Positions 17,676 through 27,744 of a stretch of DNA of 64,000 nucleotides are shown piece after piece. The stretch covers positions 39,471 through 103,470 of the forward strand of contig JAFYMP010000086.1 of NCBI GenBank assembly GCA_017556585.1, given 5' to 3'. Source of the DNA: Bacteroidaceae bacterium. Lineage in GTDB: Bacteria; Bacteroidota; Bacteroidia; Bacteroidales; Bacteroidaceae. A program made the position numbers and the translations under genes. How positions within the stretch are numbered: position 1 is the first letter of the stretch; every line of letters begins with the position of its first letter. Below the pieces are notes generated by a model. It did not search any database and was not told the DNA's origin. It saw nothing but the letters and a program-made list of their open reading frames with translations.

Positions 17676-20612
17676 ATGAAACAAAAAAGTTCTAAAGCGA
17701 ACCGTTCGCGTTTTTTGGGAATTGTTTGTATGACAGCAGTTGTAGTCTTTGGACTATCTTCATGTCGTCCGGATTATGATCTGGATACAACAATGCCTGC
17801 GAACTTGGGTTCCAGCATTTACGAATTCCTTCAGGATGAAGGATACGACACTTATGTCAGGTTGATTGAAGACCTGAATTACAAGGATGTCTTGGCAAAG
17901 ACAGGTAGTAAGACTTTGTTCGTAGCTGATGAAGAGGCTGTACAGCGTTTTTATCAGTCAGGTACATTTAAGAAAGCAGATGGAACTCCGGTTTCTTGCT
18001 ATGAGGATTTAAGCATTGCACAGAAGAAGATGATTCTCTTCGGTTCAATGTTAAACAACGTTTATCAGGTAGCTATGCTATCAAGTAGTGAAGGTCCTAC
18101 ACTTGGTGACTGTATGAGAAGAGTTGCTTCAAACTCAGTGTATGACTCTGTTCCAATTATCACTCCTGATCAGATGCCTACTACAAAACATTGGCAGTAC
18201 TACAAGAATAACCCTAATGGTATAGTTGCTTTGCGCGACTTGACAATCAGACCAATTGTATTCTTTGTAAACAAGTTCCTGACAATGAAGAAAATTACAG
18301 ACGATGACTATGATTTCCTCTTCAATCAGGGTGTTTATTCAAGAAACGGTAACAATAAACCTGGTCGTCAGCCTGGTGATGCTACAGTAAACGGTGTAAG
18401 AATCAAGACTCAGAATTTGAGATGTTTCAACGGTTTCGTTCATGAAATGGAAGAGGTAATTTATTCACTTCCAAACATGGCTGAATACCTTACACTTGCT
18501 CATGATTCTAAGATTTACAGTGCTTTGGTAGAACGTTTCTCTGCTCCATATTATAGTGAAGAAGCTACTATGAGAGTAAACGACCTCTTCCCAGAATTGG
18601 GTACTATTGACTCTGTATTCCAGAAGCGTTATTTCTCACAGCGCAGCCAGAACAACCAGCCATTGAGAAGAACTCCTAATGGTGCAAACATTGGTACAGG
18701 TGAAATCTTAAAGTTCGATCCGGGATGGAATGGTTACTATTCAGCTACATCTTCAACCACATCTGCAGCTGTAGCTCTTCAGCAGAACATGGCAGTTATG
18801 CTTGTTCCAAGTGATGATGCTATGAAGGTATGGTGGAACGAAGGTGGTGGTAAACCTCTGAAAGACCGTTACGGTGCTCCTGAATTTGCCGGTATGATTC
18901 TTGACAATGTAGAAGATATCATTAAGGATATGGCAGGTGTTCCTGATAACGTAATTGTTAAACTGTTGAACAACAACCAGCTTAACTCATTCGTAGGTTC
19001 AGTTCCAAGTAAGTTTGCAAACGTACTTGACGATGCTAACGATCCAATGGGTCTTACAACAGCTCATGTTGATAGCGTAGCTATGTGTTGTAACGGTGCT
19101 GTTTACTTTACAAACAAGGTATTCAGTCCTACAGCATATCGTTCAGTATCATTCCCTGCTCTTGTAACAGAAGCATTGCAGATTATCAACGAAGCTATTG
19201 AACTTTATGAATTCGATGCTTATTTGAATTCAATGGTTGCTACTTATAGCTTCTTTATTCCTACTGTATCAGCATCAGACAACCCAGATTTGAATGGTCG
19301 TCTTATTTATGTTGACCCTGTTTCATTTGGTAGTATCACAAAGGATGCAGTAACAGGCAACGAAATAGGTAAGGCAATGGTATTCTTCTACAACAATACC
19401 ACAAAGGCTATTGAAGCAAAGCAGTATAACTATGATATGCAGCTTGACTCTGTATTTGGTACAGGTGCTACAATAACCGATGCAGCAATAATTGAAGACC
19501 GTCTTTCAGATCTTCTCGATTATCACATCATTATTGGTGACGTAGAAGATTCAAGAAACTTTGAATATTTCCAGACCAAAGGTCGTGGTACTATAAAGAT
19601 AGGTCGTGATGTTCAAGATAGCGTACGTTATGTATATGGTGGTTATCAGATTGAAACTGACAAACCTAGTAAGATCCTTACTCGTTACGATATGACTACA
19701 GCAAATGGTAACGGTAAAACTTACATCATTGACAAACCTCTTCAGACTTCAAGAAAGAGTGTTTATGATATTCTTTCAGATAGCGTAAACTATCCTGAAT
19801 TTGAAGAATTCCATAAATTGTTGCAGGCTGCTAACTTGTATGCTGCAAATATGAATGAGCATGCAATTGGTAGTATCCGTAACATCAATACATTCAATAC
19901 ATATCACTACACAGTATATGTACCAACTAACGATGCTATTAAGAAACTGATAGCAGAAAATAAGATCTGGACAGAAGACAGAATTCAGGCAGAACAGGAT
20001 AGACTTGAAGCATTAGAAGATGCAATGTTAGATTCAGAAGCTGCTCGTGATAATTCAGCAGCTGCAGAAGCTAAGTATCAGGCTGACTCTACTAAATACT
20101 ATCAGGAACTTATAAATCTGGCAAGAGAAGAGCGTGGTGCTACTGCAGAAGATCCGGGTGTTGCTTCAGACTCTATCTACACCATTGCAGCACGTGTTGC
20201 ATTCCTGGGTGAACAGATAGAGGCATTTGTTAAGTATCACATTCAGGATAACTCTGTTTATTATGGTGCTGAATTCAAAATTGATACAGTTCACGTTGGT
20301 TTCGAAGCTAGTTACGAAACTGCTTATATGAACAAGAAGAACCAGTTTGAGAAACTTAAGGTTAGATCAAACAGCAATGGTATATTTGTAGGTGATACTC
20401 AGGTAACTTCAACTAATGATTATCAAAACAAATATAATAAGGTATATATTAACCAGTATAGTGCAACAGGTGCTCCTTTGTTCAACATTATGTGTCGTGA
20501 ATACGAATATAATGCACTTGACTTGAGTAGTGCTAACCAGTTAGAGACATCTTCGTTTGTTGTAATACATCAAATAGATGATGCGCTTTGCAATGGAGTA
20601 ATCAAGTTTTAA
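17676..20612 (+). CDS. large FAS1 (fasciclin) domain lipoprotein
   Basis: A 978-residue lipoprotein with lipobox GLSSC (Cys30) followed by RPDYD, an acidic context typical of surface-exported Bacteroidota lipoproteins. The chain carries several fasciclin-like segments: SSIYEFLQDEGYDTYVRLIEDLNY (about 46-69), a middle pair with MLVPSDDAMKVWW, and a C-terminal one with YTVYVPTNDAIKKLI. The last domain is interrupted by a charged alpha-helical, coiled-coil-like insert at about residues 768-828. FAS1 domains mediate adhesion or glycan contacts; in Bacteroidota they accompany SusC/SusD. It is the first gene of the locus, and the SusC start lies 17 bp after its stop, so it is probably an auxiliary surface glycan-binding component. 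Confidence 0.85.
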   Translation: MKQKSSKANRSRFLGIVCMTAVVVFGLSSCRPDYDLDTTMPANLGSSIYEFLQDEGYDTYVRLIEDLNYKDVLAKTGSKTLFVADEEAVQRFYQSGTFKKADGTPVSCYEDLSIAQKKMILFGSMLNNVYQVAMLSSSEGPTLGDCMRRVASNSVYDSVPIITPDQMPTTKHWQYYKNNPNGIVALRDLTIRPIVFFVNKFLTMKKITDDDYDFLFNQGVYSRNGNNKPGRQPGDATVNGVRIKTQNLRCFNGFVHEMEEVIYSLPNMAEYLTLAHDSKIYSALVERFSAPYYSEEATMRVNDLFPELGTIDSVFQKRYFSQRSQNNQPLRRTPNGANIGTGEILKFDPGWNGYYSATSSTTSAAVALQQNMAVMLVPSDDAMKVWWNEGGGKPLKDRYGAPEFAGMILDNVEDIIKDMAGVPDNVIVKLLNNNQLNSFVGSVPSKFANVLDDANDPMGLTTAHVDSVAMCCNGAVYFTNKVFSPTAYRSVSFPALVTEALQIINEAIELYEFDAYLNSMVATYSFFIPTVSASDNPDLNGRLIYVDPVSFGSITKDAVTGNEIGKAMVFFYNNTTKAIEAKQYNYDMQLDSVFGTGATITDAAIIEDRLSDLLDYHIIIGDVEDSRNFEYFQTKGRGTIKIGRDVQDSVRYVYGGYQIETDKPSKILTRYDMTTANGNGKTYIIDKPLQTSRKSVYDILSDSVNYPEFEEFHKLLQAANLYAANMNEHAIGSIRNINTFNTYHYTVYVPTNDAIKKLIAENKIWTEDRIQAEQDRLEALEDAMLDSEAARDNSAAAEAKYQADSTKYYQELINLAREERGATAEDPGVASDSIYTIAARVAFLGEQIEAFVKYHIQDNSVYYGAEFKIDTVHVGFEASYETAYMNKKNQFEKLKVRSNSNGIFVGDTQVTSTNDYQNKYNKVYINQYSATGAPLFNIMCREYEYNALDLSSANQLETSSFVVIHQIDDALCNGVIKF

Positions 20613-20629
20613 TAAGCAACCGAAAGACA

Positions 20630-23600
20630 ATGAAAAAGATATTAAATAAAATACTTAGAGGAGCTTCGGTTTTAGCTCTGGCTTCTCTGCCAACTTTGGT
20701 CTTTGCACAGAAAGCCGGCGATGTCATCAGTGGTATCGTTGAGGATAGCGAAGGTCCTGTAATGATGGCGAACGTAGTTGAAATGGATGAGACCGGTCGT
20801 ATTGTGGCTCACGCTGTAACCGATATTAACGGTGAATTCTCATTCCGTCTTCAGAATCCAAAGAACAAACTTACTATTACATACGTAGGTTACGAAACAG
20901 TTGAACTTCCATTCAACAAGACTTATTTTGAGATCAAAATGAGTGATATAACTGAAATTCAGGAAGTTGTGATTAAGGCAGAGCGTGTAGCCGGTGGTTC
21001 CGGTCTGGCTATTCCAGAACGTGAAATTTCAGGTGCTCAGCAGACTATCGATATGGAAGAATTCGAAGGTATGGGTATTACCTCTATTGACGAAGCTCTT
21101 CAGGGTCGTATCACAGGTATGGATATTGTGTTTAACTCTGGTGACCTTGGTGCACGTTCAACCATGCACTTGCGTGGTGTTGCAACAATGACCGGTGACG
21201 CTAACCCACTTATCGTTGTTGATGGTAACATTTGGCAGATTGATGCTAACAAGGTTAATAACTTTGACTTTACCAACAATACCAACGATATGGATAAGAT
21301 GTCAGAGCTTTTGAATGTTAACCCGGAAGATATTGCCAGCATTACAGTATTGAAGGATGCTGCTGCAACAGCTATTTGGGGTATGCAGGGTACCAATGGT
21401 GTACTTGAAATCAAGACAAAGCGTGGTAGCCGTGGTAAGACTCGTTTGTCATATTCATATCGTATGAATGCTACATGGCAGCCTAACGGTTATCGTCTTA
21501 TGACCGGTGACGAATACACCATGTTCTTGAAAGAGGCATTCTTTAACCCACAGTTGAGTGACGAAGCTTCAGATATTATAGAATTGAATTACGACCCATC
21601 ATTCTCTGAATACGAAATGTATAACAACAATACCGATTGGGTATCTGCAGTTAAACAGATAGGTATTCAGCAGGCTCATTCTGTAGCAGTATCAGGTGGT
21701 GGTGAAAAGGCAAACTTCCGTATATCTGCAGGTTATGACACTCAGGAAGGTTCTATCATAGGTCAGCACTTAGATCGTTTGACAACACGTGTAAACTTTG
21801 ACTACTTTATTTCAGATCGTATCAAGGTTTCTACAAACTATGCTATGACCTATTCAAAGAATAAGACTAACAGAACTGCTTTAAGTCAGGCTATGGAGAT
21901 GTTGCCAAACCAATCTATCTACTATCAGGATAGAAACGGCAAAGATCTGGATATGTACTATTCAATGTTATCATCAGCCAGTCAGGAATTGCAATATGAT
22001 AATAAGAGTAATCAACCATATCCTCCAAAGAACCCTGTTGCTGTAGCTGAATATCAGAAGAGTTATAATACATCTTTGAGTGTACAGCCTGAATTCGTAA
22101 TGACTTATAACATTATGGGTTTGGAAGAAGGTCAGCACAGATTGACATACGATGGTCGCGTTACCTTCCAGGTTCAGAACTCAAATAATGAAGATTATAT
22201 GCCGGCTTCTCTTGTACCGGGTGGTTGGGATGATAATGATGCAAACAGTATCTCAACAAGTTCAAACAAGAGTTCAAATGTAACAACCACTCATACATTG
22301 ACATTTGTTCCTGCTCTTGAAAATCGTAACCACTCAGTAATGGCTATGATTAGAGGACAGGTAGGTTCAAACAATAGTAAAGGTCAGAACCAGGCTATCT
22401 ATGGTGTTCCTTCAGGTTCATTCCAGTCAACAGCATTGGATGGTATTATTACCGGTTTTGGAACCAGCGCAGGTCGTGGTAGAAGTGCCAATGCTACTTT
22501 CTCTGCTCACTATGCTTTCAAGGGAAAGTATATTATGGACTTGACAGTTCGTGCCGATGGTACTACATCTTTGGGTGATAAACGTCGTTGGGGTGTCTTC
22601 CCGGCATTGTCAATGCGTTGGAACATTATTGACGAAGAGTTCATGAGAGCACTACCATGGGTATCTATGTTGTCAATTCGTCCATCATGGGGTATAACAG
22701 GTAACCCTCCGGGCGGTTCAGACCTCTATTTCTCAAAGTATGGCGGAGCTGGTTCATATCTTGGTACATCTGCAATGAAACCTAATAACATTCGTTTGAG
22801 TAAACTTCAGTGGGAAGAGACACAGTCTTGGAACTTAGGTTTCGATATAGGTATTATGGCCGATAAATTGACTGCAAACATCGATTTGTATTCTCGTACA
22901 TCAACTAAGATGTTGCAGGGTTCATATAGAATTCCTTCATCATCAGGTTTCGGAAACTTGTCATACGTCAATGACGGTTCTATGAAAAACCAGGGTTGGG
23001 AGTTGACATTGAACACAAACCGTCTTATTCAGATAGGCGATTTGAACGTAAGAACAAACCTTTCATTTGCTGATAACTCTAACCAGCTTCTGTCATTGAA
23101 TTCAACAATTTTGGATCTTAGAAATCCTGAATTCGATTATAAGAATGGTAACTATATGACATATATTCAGTTGAAGAACGCATTCGGTTCTATCTATGGA
23201 TTTAAATTTAAGGGTGTTTATCAGTATTCAGACTATTCAGAAGTGGAAGTTCCGGGCGTAAGCGGTCCTGATGCTCCTGTAGTTAAAGATGCTAACGGTG
23301 ATGTTATTCTTAACCAGAAGGGCAAAACTAAACCAATGATGTTTGCATACGGTGAAACCGCTGAATATGAATTTGTAGGTGGTGATACCAAGTATGAAGA
23401 TATCAACTATGACGGTAATATTAATGAATTGGATATTGTTTACTTAGGTAGTTCACTTCCTAAGATGAATGGTGGTTTTGGTATCAATATCAGTTACAAG
23501 AGATTCTCATGGAACAACCAGTTCAGTTTCCGTTGGGGTAACAAGATTGTTAACAAGTCACGTATGAATGCAGAAAGCATGTATGGTGTTAAAAACTCAT

Positions 23601-23947
23601 CAGCAGCTGTAAACTGGAGATGGCGTGTAGAAGGTGACAAGACTGAAATGCCTCGTGCTTTGTACAACTACGGTTACAACTTCTTGGCAAGCGATAAATA
23701 TGTAGAAAATGGTTCATTCCTACGTTGGGGTCACTCAACATTCACATATAGCCTTGACCAGAAAGTTGTTAAGCAGATTGGTTTATCAAGTGTAAGTTTC
23801 AACCTTAACTTGAATAACATTTTAGTATTTACAAAATATTCAGGTATGGACCCTGAAATTGGTACAGGTGGTATGGGTATAGCTACTGACGGCGCTCAGA
23901 CTCCAAGATCAAGACAGGTAACAGCCAGTGTTAACGTAGCATTCTAA
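20630..23947 (+). CDS. SusC/RagA family TonB-dependent outer-membrane transporter (first)
   Basis: About 1105 residues from the ATG at 20630; a longer in-frame extension into the preceding gene has no support. It has a signal peptide ending near VFAQ, a carboxypeptidase-regulatory-like domain (DVISGIVEDSEGPVMMANVVE...), a TonB-box-like EVVIKAE, a plug domain (GRITGMDIVF, PLIVVDGNIW, ITVLKDAAATAIWGMQGTNGVLEI) and a long 22-strand barrel ending in VTASVNVAF with the terminal aromatic residue. SusC proteins form the gated channel of a SusCD glycan importer. Its SusD partner is the next gene. Confidence 0.96.
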   Translation: MKKILNKILRGASVLALASLPTLVFAQKAGDVISGIVEDSEGPVMMANVVEMDETGRIVAHAVTDINGEFSFRLQNPKNKLTITYVGYETVELPFNKTYFEIKMSDITEIQEVVIKAERVAGGSGLAIPEREISGAQQTIDMEEFEGMGITSIDEALQGRITGMDIVFNSGDLGARSTMHLRGVATMTGDANPLIVVDGNIWQIDANKVNNFDFTNNTNDMDKMSELLNVNPEDIASITVLKDAAATAIWGMQGTNGVLEIKTKRGSRGKTRLSYSYRMNATWQPNGYRLMTGDEYTMFLKEAFFNPQLSDEASDIIELNYDPSFSEYEMYNNNTDWVSAVKQIGIQQAHSVAVSGGGEKANFRISAGYDTQEGSIIGQHLDRLTTRVNFDYFISDRIKVSTNYAMTYSKNKTNRTALSQAMEMLPNQSIYYQDRNGKDLDMYYSMLSSASQELQYDNKSNQPYPPKNPVAVAEYQKSYNTSLSVQPEFVMTYNIMGLEEGQHRLTYDGRVTFQVQNSNNEDYMPASLVPGGWDDNDANSISTSSNKSSNVTTTHTLTFVPALENRNHSVMAMIRGQVGSNNSKGQNQAIYGVPSGSFQSTALDGIITGFGTSAGRGRSANATFSAHYAFKGKYIMDLTVRADGTTSLGDKRRWGVFPALSMRWNIIDEEFMRALPWVSMLSIRPSWGITGNPPGGSDLYFSKYGGAGSYLGTSAMKPNNIRLSKLQWEETQSWNLGFDIGIMADKLTANIDLYSRTSTKMLQGSYRIPSSSGFGNLSYVNDGSMKNQGWELTLNTNRLIQIGDLNVRTNLSFADNSNQLLSLNSTILDLRNPEFDYKNGNYMTYIQLKNAFGSIYGFKFKGVYQYSDYSEVEVPGVSGPDAPVVKDANGDVILNQKGKTKPMMFAYGETAEYEFVGGDTKYEDINYDGNINELDIVYLGSSLPKMNGGFGINISYKRFSWNNQFSFRWGNKIVNKSRMNAESMYGVKNSSAAVNWRWRVEGDKTEMPRALYNYGYNFLASDKYVENGSFLRWGHSTFTYSLDQKVVKQIGLSSVSFNLNLNNILVFTKYSGMDPEIGTGGMGIATDGAQTPRSRQVTASVNVAF

Positions 23948-23966
23948 CCGCTAAACGAGAATTAGT

Positions 23967-25673
23967 ATGAAAAAGATTAAATCATTATTATATATAGCCT
24001 TGACAGGTTTGGTAATGACATTTACCTCTTGTAAGGACTGGTTGACCCTGATGCCTCTTAACGAAGTGGTATTGGAAAACTTCTGGACAGAAAAGGCCGA
24101 CGTAGAGAGTGTATTGTTGGGAGCGTATGCAGCCTTAGATCAGAATGCTGTCCAAAAGATGTTGATGTTTGGTGAAATGCGTTCAGATAATATTGTTGCC
24201 AATACAACAGCCAATAACGATATTATACAGATTACTAAAGACAACATTCTGGAGACAAACTCAAATGTAAACTGGAGCGTATTCTATAGTTGTATCAATA
24301 TAGCAAATAACGTAATGCATTTTGCACCTCAGGTAGCTGAAAAAGACCCTAACTACACAGATGCAGAATTAAAATCTCATATTGCAGAAGCAACTGCTAT
24401 ACGTGCACTCTGTTATTGGTATCTGATTCGTGCGTACAAAGATGTACCTTACGTAACCAGACCATCTATTGATGATACAGAAGAATTTTTTGTTCCTGCT
24501 GAAAAATTTGAGGTAATACTTGAAAGCCTTATTGCCGATTTGGAAGAGGTTAAGAATTTTGCTGTTAACAAGTTCGTCAACGAATATGCAAATACTGCAC
24601 GTTTTACTCGTGTAGGTATAGAGGCTCTTTTGTCAGATCTCTATCTTTGGAAAGGTGATTGGGATAACTGTATTGCAGCTGTAGATAGAATTCTTGAAAG
24701 AAAGATGTTCGAATACGACGAATTGATGGAGGATGATCCCAATGCTTGTACTGTAGAAATCTTTAGAAATAAGTATCCACTTATTACTAATGTATGGCAG
24801 AATGAATTTGGTAACGCATATAACGAAATCTTTGGTGTAGGTAATTCATTCGAAACATTATTCGAATTATCATTCTCACCTTCTTCAGGACAGAGTTTTA
24901 ACGTTGTTTCAAGTAACTATGTGAATAATGAGGGAACTGCAGGTAACTTAAAACCTGAGCCAAGAGTTGCTTCAAACTTCACACAGGGAACAAATACTAT
25001 TTTTGAATCAGAATATGATGGACGATTCTATGAATCCATAACAGAAAGTTCTTCAGCTGATTATTCTATTACAAAATATGTTTACTCAAATATCTCCTAT
25101 AAGCTGCAGACCGGTCAGGTGCAGGATCTTTCACGTACAGAGCGTGGTGAAAATTCTGATATAACTTGGGTAATTTATCGTTTAACCGACGTTTTGTTGA
25201 TGCAGGCTGAAGCTATGACAATGAAGGCTATGGAAATGGGTAGCGAGATAACCGGCGATACTTTGGCTGCTCGTAACAGTTTGCTTGAAAATGCCTTTGC
25301 TATAGTTCAGACAGTTAACTCTCGTGCAAAGGGATACAATATCTTCCCTCCAACCGATACTATACCTGGAGCTTCATATAGAACCAATGCAAAACAGATG
25401 GAAGAACTTGTGCTTAAAGAGCGCCGCAGAGAGTTGCTTTTTGAGGGAAAACGTTGGTTCGACTTGGTTCGTATGGCCCGTCGTGATGGTAATACAGAAC
25501 GTCTGTCTCAGTTAGTTCTTTTGAAATATACTGAGAATGTAAGTGCAGTACGTATTAAATTGGCAGATATGAATGCTATCTATTGGCCAATATTAAAGGA
25601 TGAATTAAAGATAAATACATTACTAAAACAGAATCCTGCATACGAAGAGGATGAGTTTATTGAAAAGAATTAG
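23967..25673 (+). CDS. SusD/RagB family nutrient-binding lipoprotein (first)
   Basis: A 568-residue lipoprotein with lipobox TFTSC (Cys22) and an acidic KDW following. The N-terminal SusD-like helices (NFWTEKADVESVLLGAYAAL) and TPR-like core (AIRALCYWYLIRAYKDVPYV) are clear, as is the C-terminal RagB signature (VLKERRRELLFEGKRWFDLVRM, YWPILKDEL). SusD caps the SusC channel on the cell surface and binds glycan. It lies 19 bp after the first SusC. Confidence 0.96.
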   Translation: MKKIKSLLYIALTGLVMTFTSCKDWLTLMPLNEVVLENFWTEKADVESVLLGAYAALDQNAVQKMLMFGEMRSDNIVANTTANNDIIQITKDNILETNSNVNWSVFYSCINIANNVMHFAPQVAEKDPNYTDAELKSHIAEATAIRALCYWYLIRAYKDVPYVTRPSIDDTEEFFVPAEKFEVILESLIADLEEVKNFAVNKFVNEYANTARFTRVGIEALLSDLYLWKGDWDNCIAAVDRILERKMFEYDELMEDDPNACTVEIFRNKYPLITNVWQNEFGNAYNEIFGVGNSFETLFELSFSPSSGQSFNVVSSNYVNNEGTAGNLKPEPRVASNFTQGTNTIFESEYDGRFYESITESSSADYSITKYVYSNISYKLQTGQVQDLSRTERGENSDITWVIYRLTDVLLMQAEAMTMKAMEMGSEITGDTLAARNSLLENAFAIVQTVNSRAKGYNIFPPTDTIPGASYRTNAKQMEELVLKERRRELLFEGKRWFDLVRMARRDGNTERLSQLVLLKYTENVSAVRIKLADMNAIYWPILKDELKINTLLKQNPAYEEDEFIEKN

Positions 25674-25713
25674 TATTTACAGATAGCTTGGAAACTTAAA
25701 TATTTGGAGATAA

Positions 25714-27723
25714 ATGAAAATTTTCAAACAGATATATAAATATGGTTTGATGGCGGTAATTACCCTGATGTGCCTTGGTTCGTTAACATCCTGTGTTGAC
25801 GAACAGGTACCGGGTAACCGTTACACCTTTACCGGTGAAACCATAGCTGATTTTCTTCAAAACAATTCCGAAGAGTTCAGTAGTTTTATCACTATCCTTA
25901 AGCGAGCAAACACTTGGGGAGAGCTTGATACATACGGACATTATACCTGTTTTGCTCCTACTAACGATGCTATTGACGCTTACTTGAAACAGCGTGAAAT
26001 GACATCATTAGACGAACTAACCAAGGAAGATTGTGATACACTGTCATGGACTCATCTTATTAACAGTACTTTCTTTATGTCTGATATGACAGAAGGAAGT
26101 TTGCCATCAGTAAACCTGTTAAATCGTTTCTTGACATTGTCATACGATTCTACAATGTTAGAAGATGGACGTTACAGATTGAGACATTGTATTAACAAAA
26201 CATCTCACATTATTCAGTTAGATGATACTGTTGAGAATGGTGTAGTACAAGTAGTTGATAGTGTAATTAAAGTTGCCGGTGATTATGTATTTGATGTACT
26301 TAAGGAAAACAATGATACAAAATTGTTCTTTGAAGCATTGAATATGGTTGGACTGGAAGACTCACTGAAGAAGTGGCGTGACGAAACTTATTCAGTAAGT
26401 TATGATTCAGTTTATGAAGGAGTTATCGGTGTAGGTGGCGGTTCTGAATACAAGGTTTACTATTGGGGTGAGAAGGTAACAAATTTCACAGTTTTAGTAG
26501 AACCGGATTCTGTCTATGCAAAACATGGTATAAATAATATTGATGATCTGATTGCATACGCGAACGAAGTATATAACGATGCTTATTACCCGGAACATGC
26601 CGGTAAATATAATCCAGAAGATTATAGAGACCGTCGTCATCCGTTGAATAAGTTTGTATCGTATCATATATTGCCGTTCTGTGTGCCTTCAGAAGCAAAT
26701 TTTAACTGTCGTAAAGACATTATTGAAAGCAGATGTATTACTGCACTTATAGATCCGGAAGACTATTTTGAAACACTTATGCCGCACTCTGTTATGCGTG
26801 TTTCTACCGTAACAAGTGGTGCTGACAAAGGTGTATATATTAATCGTCGTGGTATAGGTACATTGACATCTTCTTCAACAGAATTTGAGGGTAGAGCAGA
26901 CCATCGTGGTGTAAAAATCTATACAACTACTGAAATGGCTAATGTCAATTCAGAGGCATGTAATGGTTATATTCACTACGTGGATGACATTTTGGAGTAC
27001 AGTGATTTTGTACGCAATGATATTCTTAACCGTAGAATGAGAATAGACTGTGCAACATTATCTCCGGACTTTATGACATCAGGCGCTCGTCAGCGTAAGC
27101 CTTCATCAGGAAACGAAGGTATCGGTTTCTTACAACCTACAAACTTCTACTCATATAATAACGATTACACTATGTGGGTACGTAGTTCAGTAACTAATAA
27201 CTGGAGTTATCAAGGTGACGGTGTAGATTTGATGGGAAATTACGATATCATTCTGAAACTTCCCCCAATACCATTTTCAGGAACATGGGAGTTACGTCTC
27301 TCATATCGTGGATATGAAGGTTGCGGAGTGGTTCAAAATTACGTAGGAGATTCTCCTTCAACATTGGTTCCATGTGGTATTCCAACTGATTTGCGTTTGG
27401 CTGCAAATGATAACCCAAATATCGGATGGTTGAGCGATACTGAAGATTTGGAAGACGATGAAGAGCTCATCAAGGCTAACGATAAGTCTATGAAGAATCG
27501 TGGTTATATGAAAGGCCCTGATTCCCATACTAACGGAGAGACAGCCTTCAGACATTTATCAACAATGGCAAGAAGAATTATTGTTTCACAGTACTTTGAT
27601 GCAGGTAAAGATTATTATCTTCGTATGAAATTGGTTCTTGACAACCCTATGGCAGAGATGAACTTTGACTATATGGAGTGGTGTCCAAAGAGCATTTATG
27701 ACAATAACGAAGATAGACATTAA
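25714..27723 (+). CDS. FAS1 domain lipoprotein, paralogue of the one at 53357
   Basis: A 669-residue lipoprotein with lipobox SLTSC (Cys27) and VDEQ after it, a surface-export-like acidic signal. The mature N-terminus reads VPGNRYTFTGETIADFL, then a fasciclin domain with TCFAPTNDAIDAYL near residue 90, and a second with SYHILPF. The C-terminal part (from about residue 440) is a beta-rich region with IILKLPPIPFSGTWELRL and a conserved KGPDSHTNGETAFRHL. The same layout occurs in the 687-residue protein encoded at 53357-55420. It lies 40 bp after SusD in the same operon and is likely a surface glycan-binding accessory protein; no ligand can be assigned. Confidence 0.83.
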   Translation: MKIFKQIYKYGLMAVITLMCLGSLTSCVDEQVPGNRYTFTGETIADFLQNNSEEFSSFITILKRANTWGELDTYGHYTCFAPTNDAIDAYLKQREMTSLDELTKEDCDTLSWTHLINSTFFMSDMTEGSLPSVNLLNRFLTLSYDSTMLEDGRYRLRHCINKTSHIIQLDDTVENGVVQVVDSVIKVAGDYVFDVLKENNDTKLFFEALNMVGLEDSLKKWRDETYSVSYDSVYEGVIGVGGGSEYKVYYWGEKVTNFTVLVEPDSVYAKHGINNIDDLIAYANEVYNDAYYPEHAGKYNPEDYRDRRHPLNKFVSYHILPFCVPSEANFNCRKDIIESRCITALIDPEDYFETLMPHSVMRVSTVTSGADKGVYINRRGIGTLTSSSTEFEGRADHRGVKIYTTTEMANVNSEACNGYIHYVDDILEYSDFVRNDILNRRMRIDCATLSPDFMTSGARQRKPSSGNEGIGFLQPTNFYSYNNDYTMWVRSSVTNNWSYQGDGVDLMGNYDIILKLPPIPFSGTWELRLSYRGYEGCGVVQNYVGDSPSTLVPCGIPTDLRLAANDNPNIGWLSDTEDLEDDEELIKANDKSMKNRGYMKGPDSHTNGETAFRHLSTMARRIIVSQYFDAGKDYYLRMKLVLDNPMAEMNFDYMEWCPKSIYDNNEDRH

Positions 27724-27744
27724 GATTATAAAAAAAATAACAAT

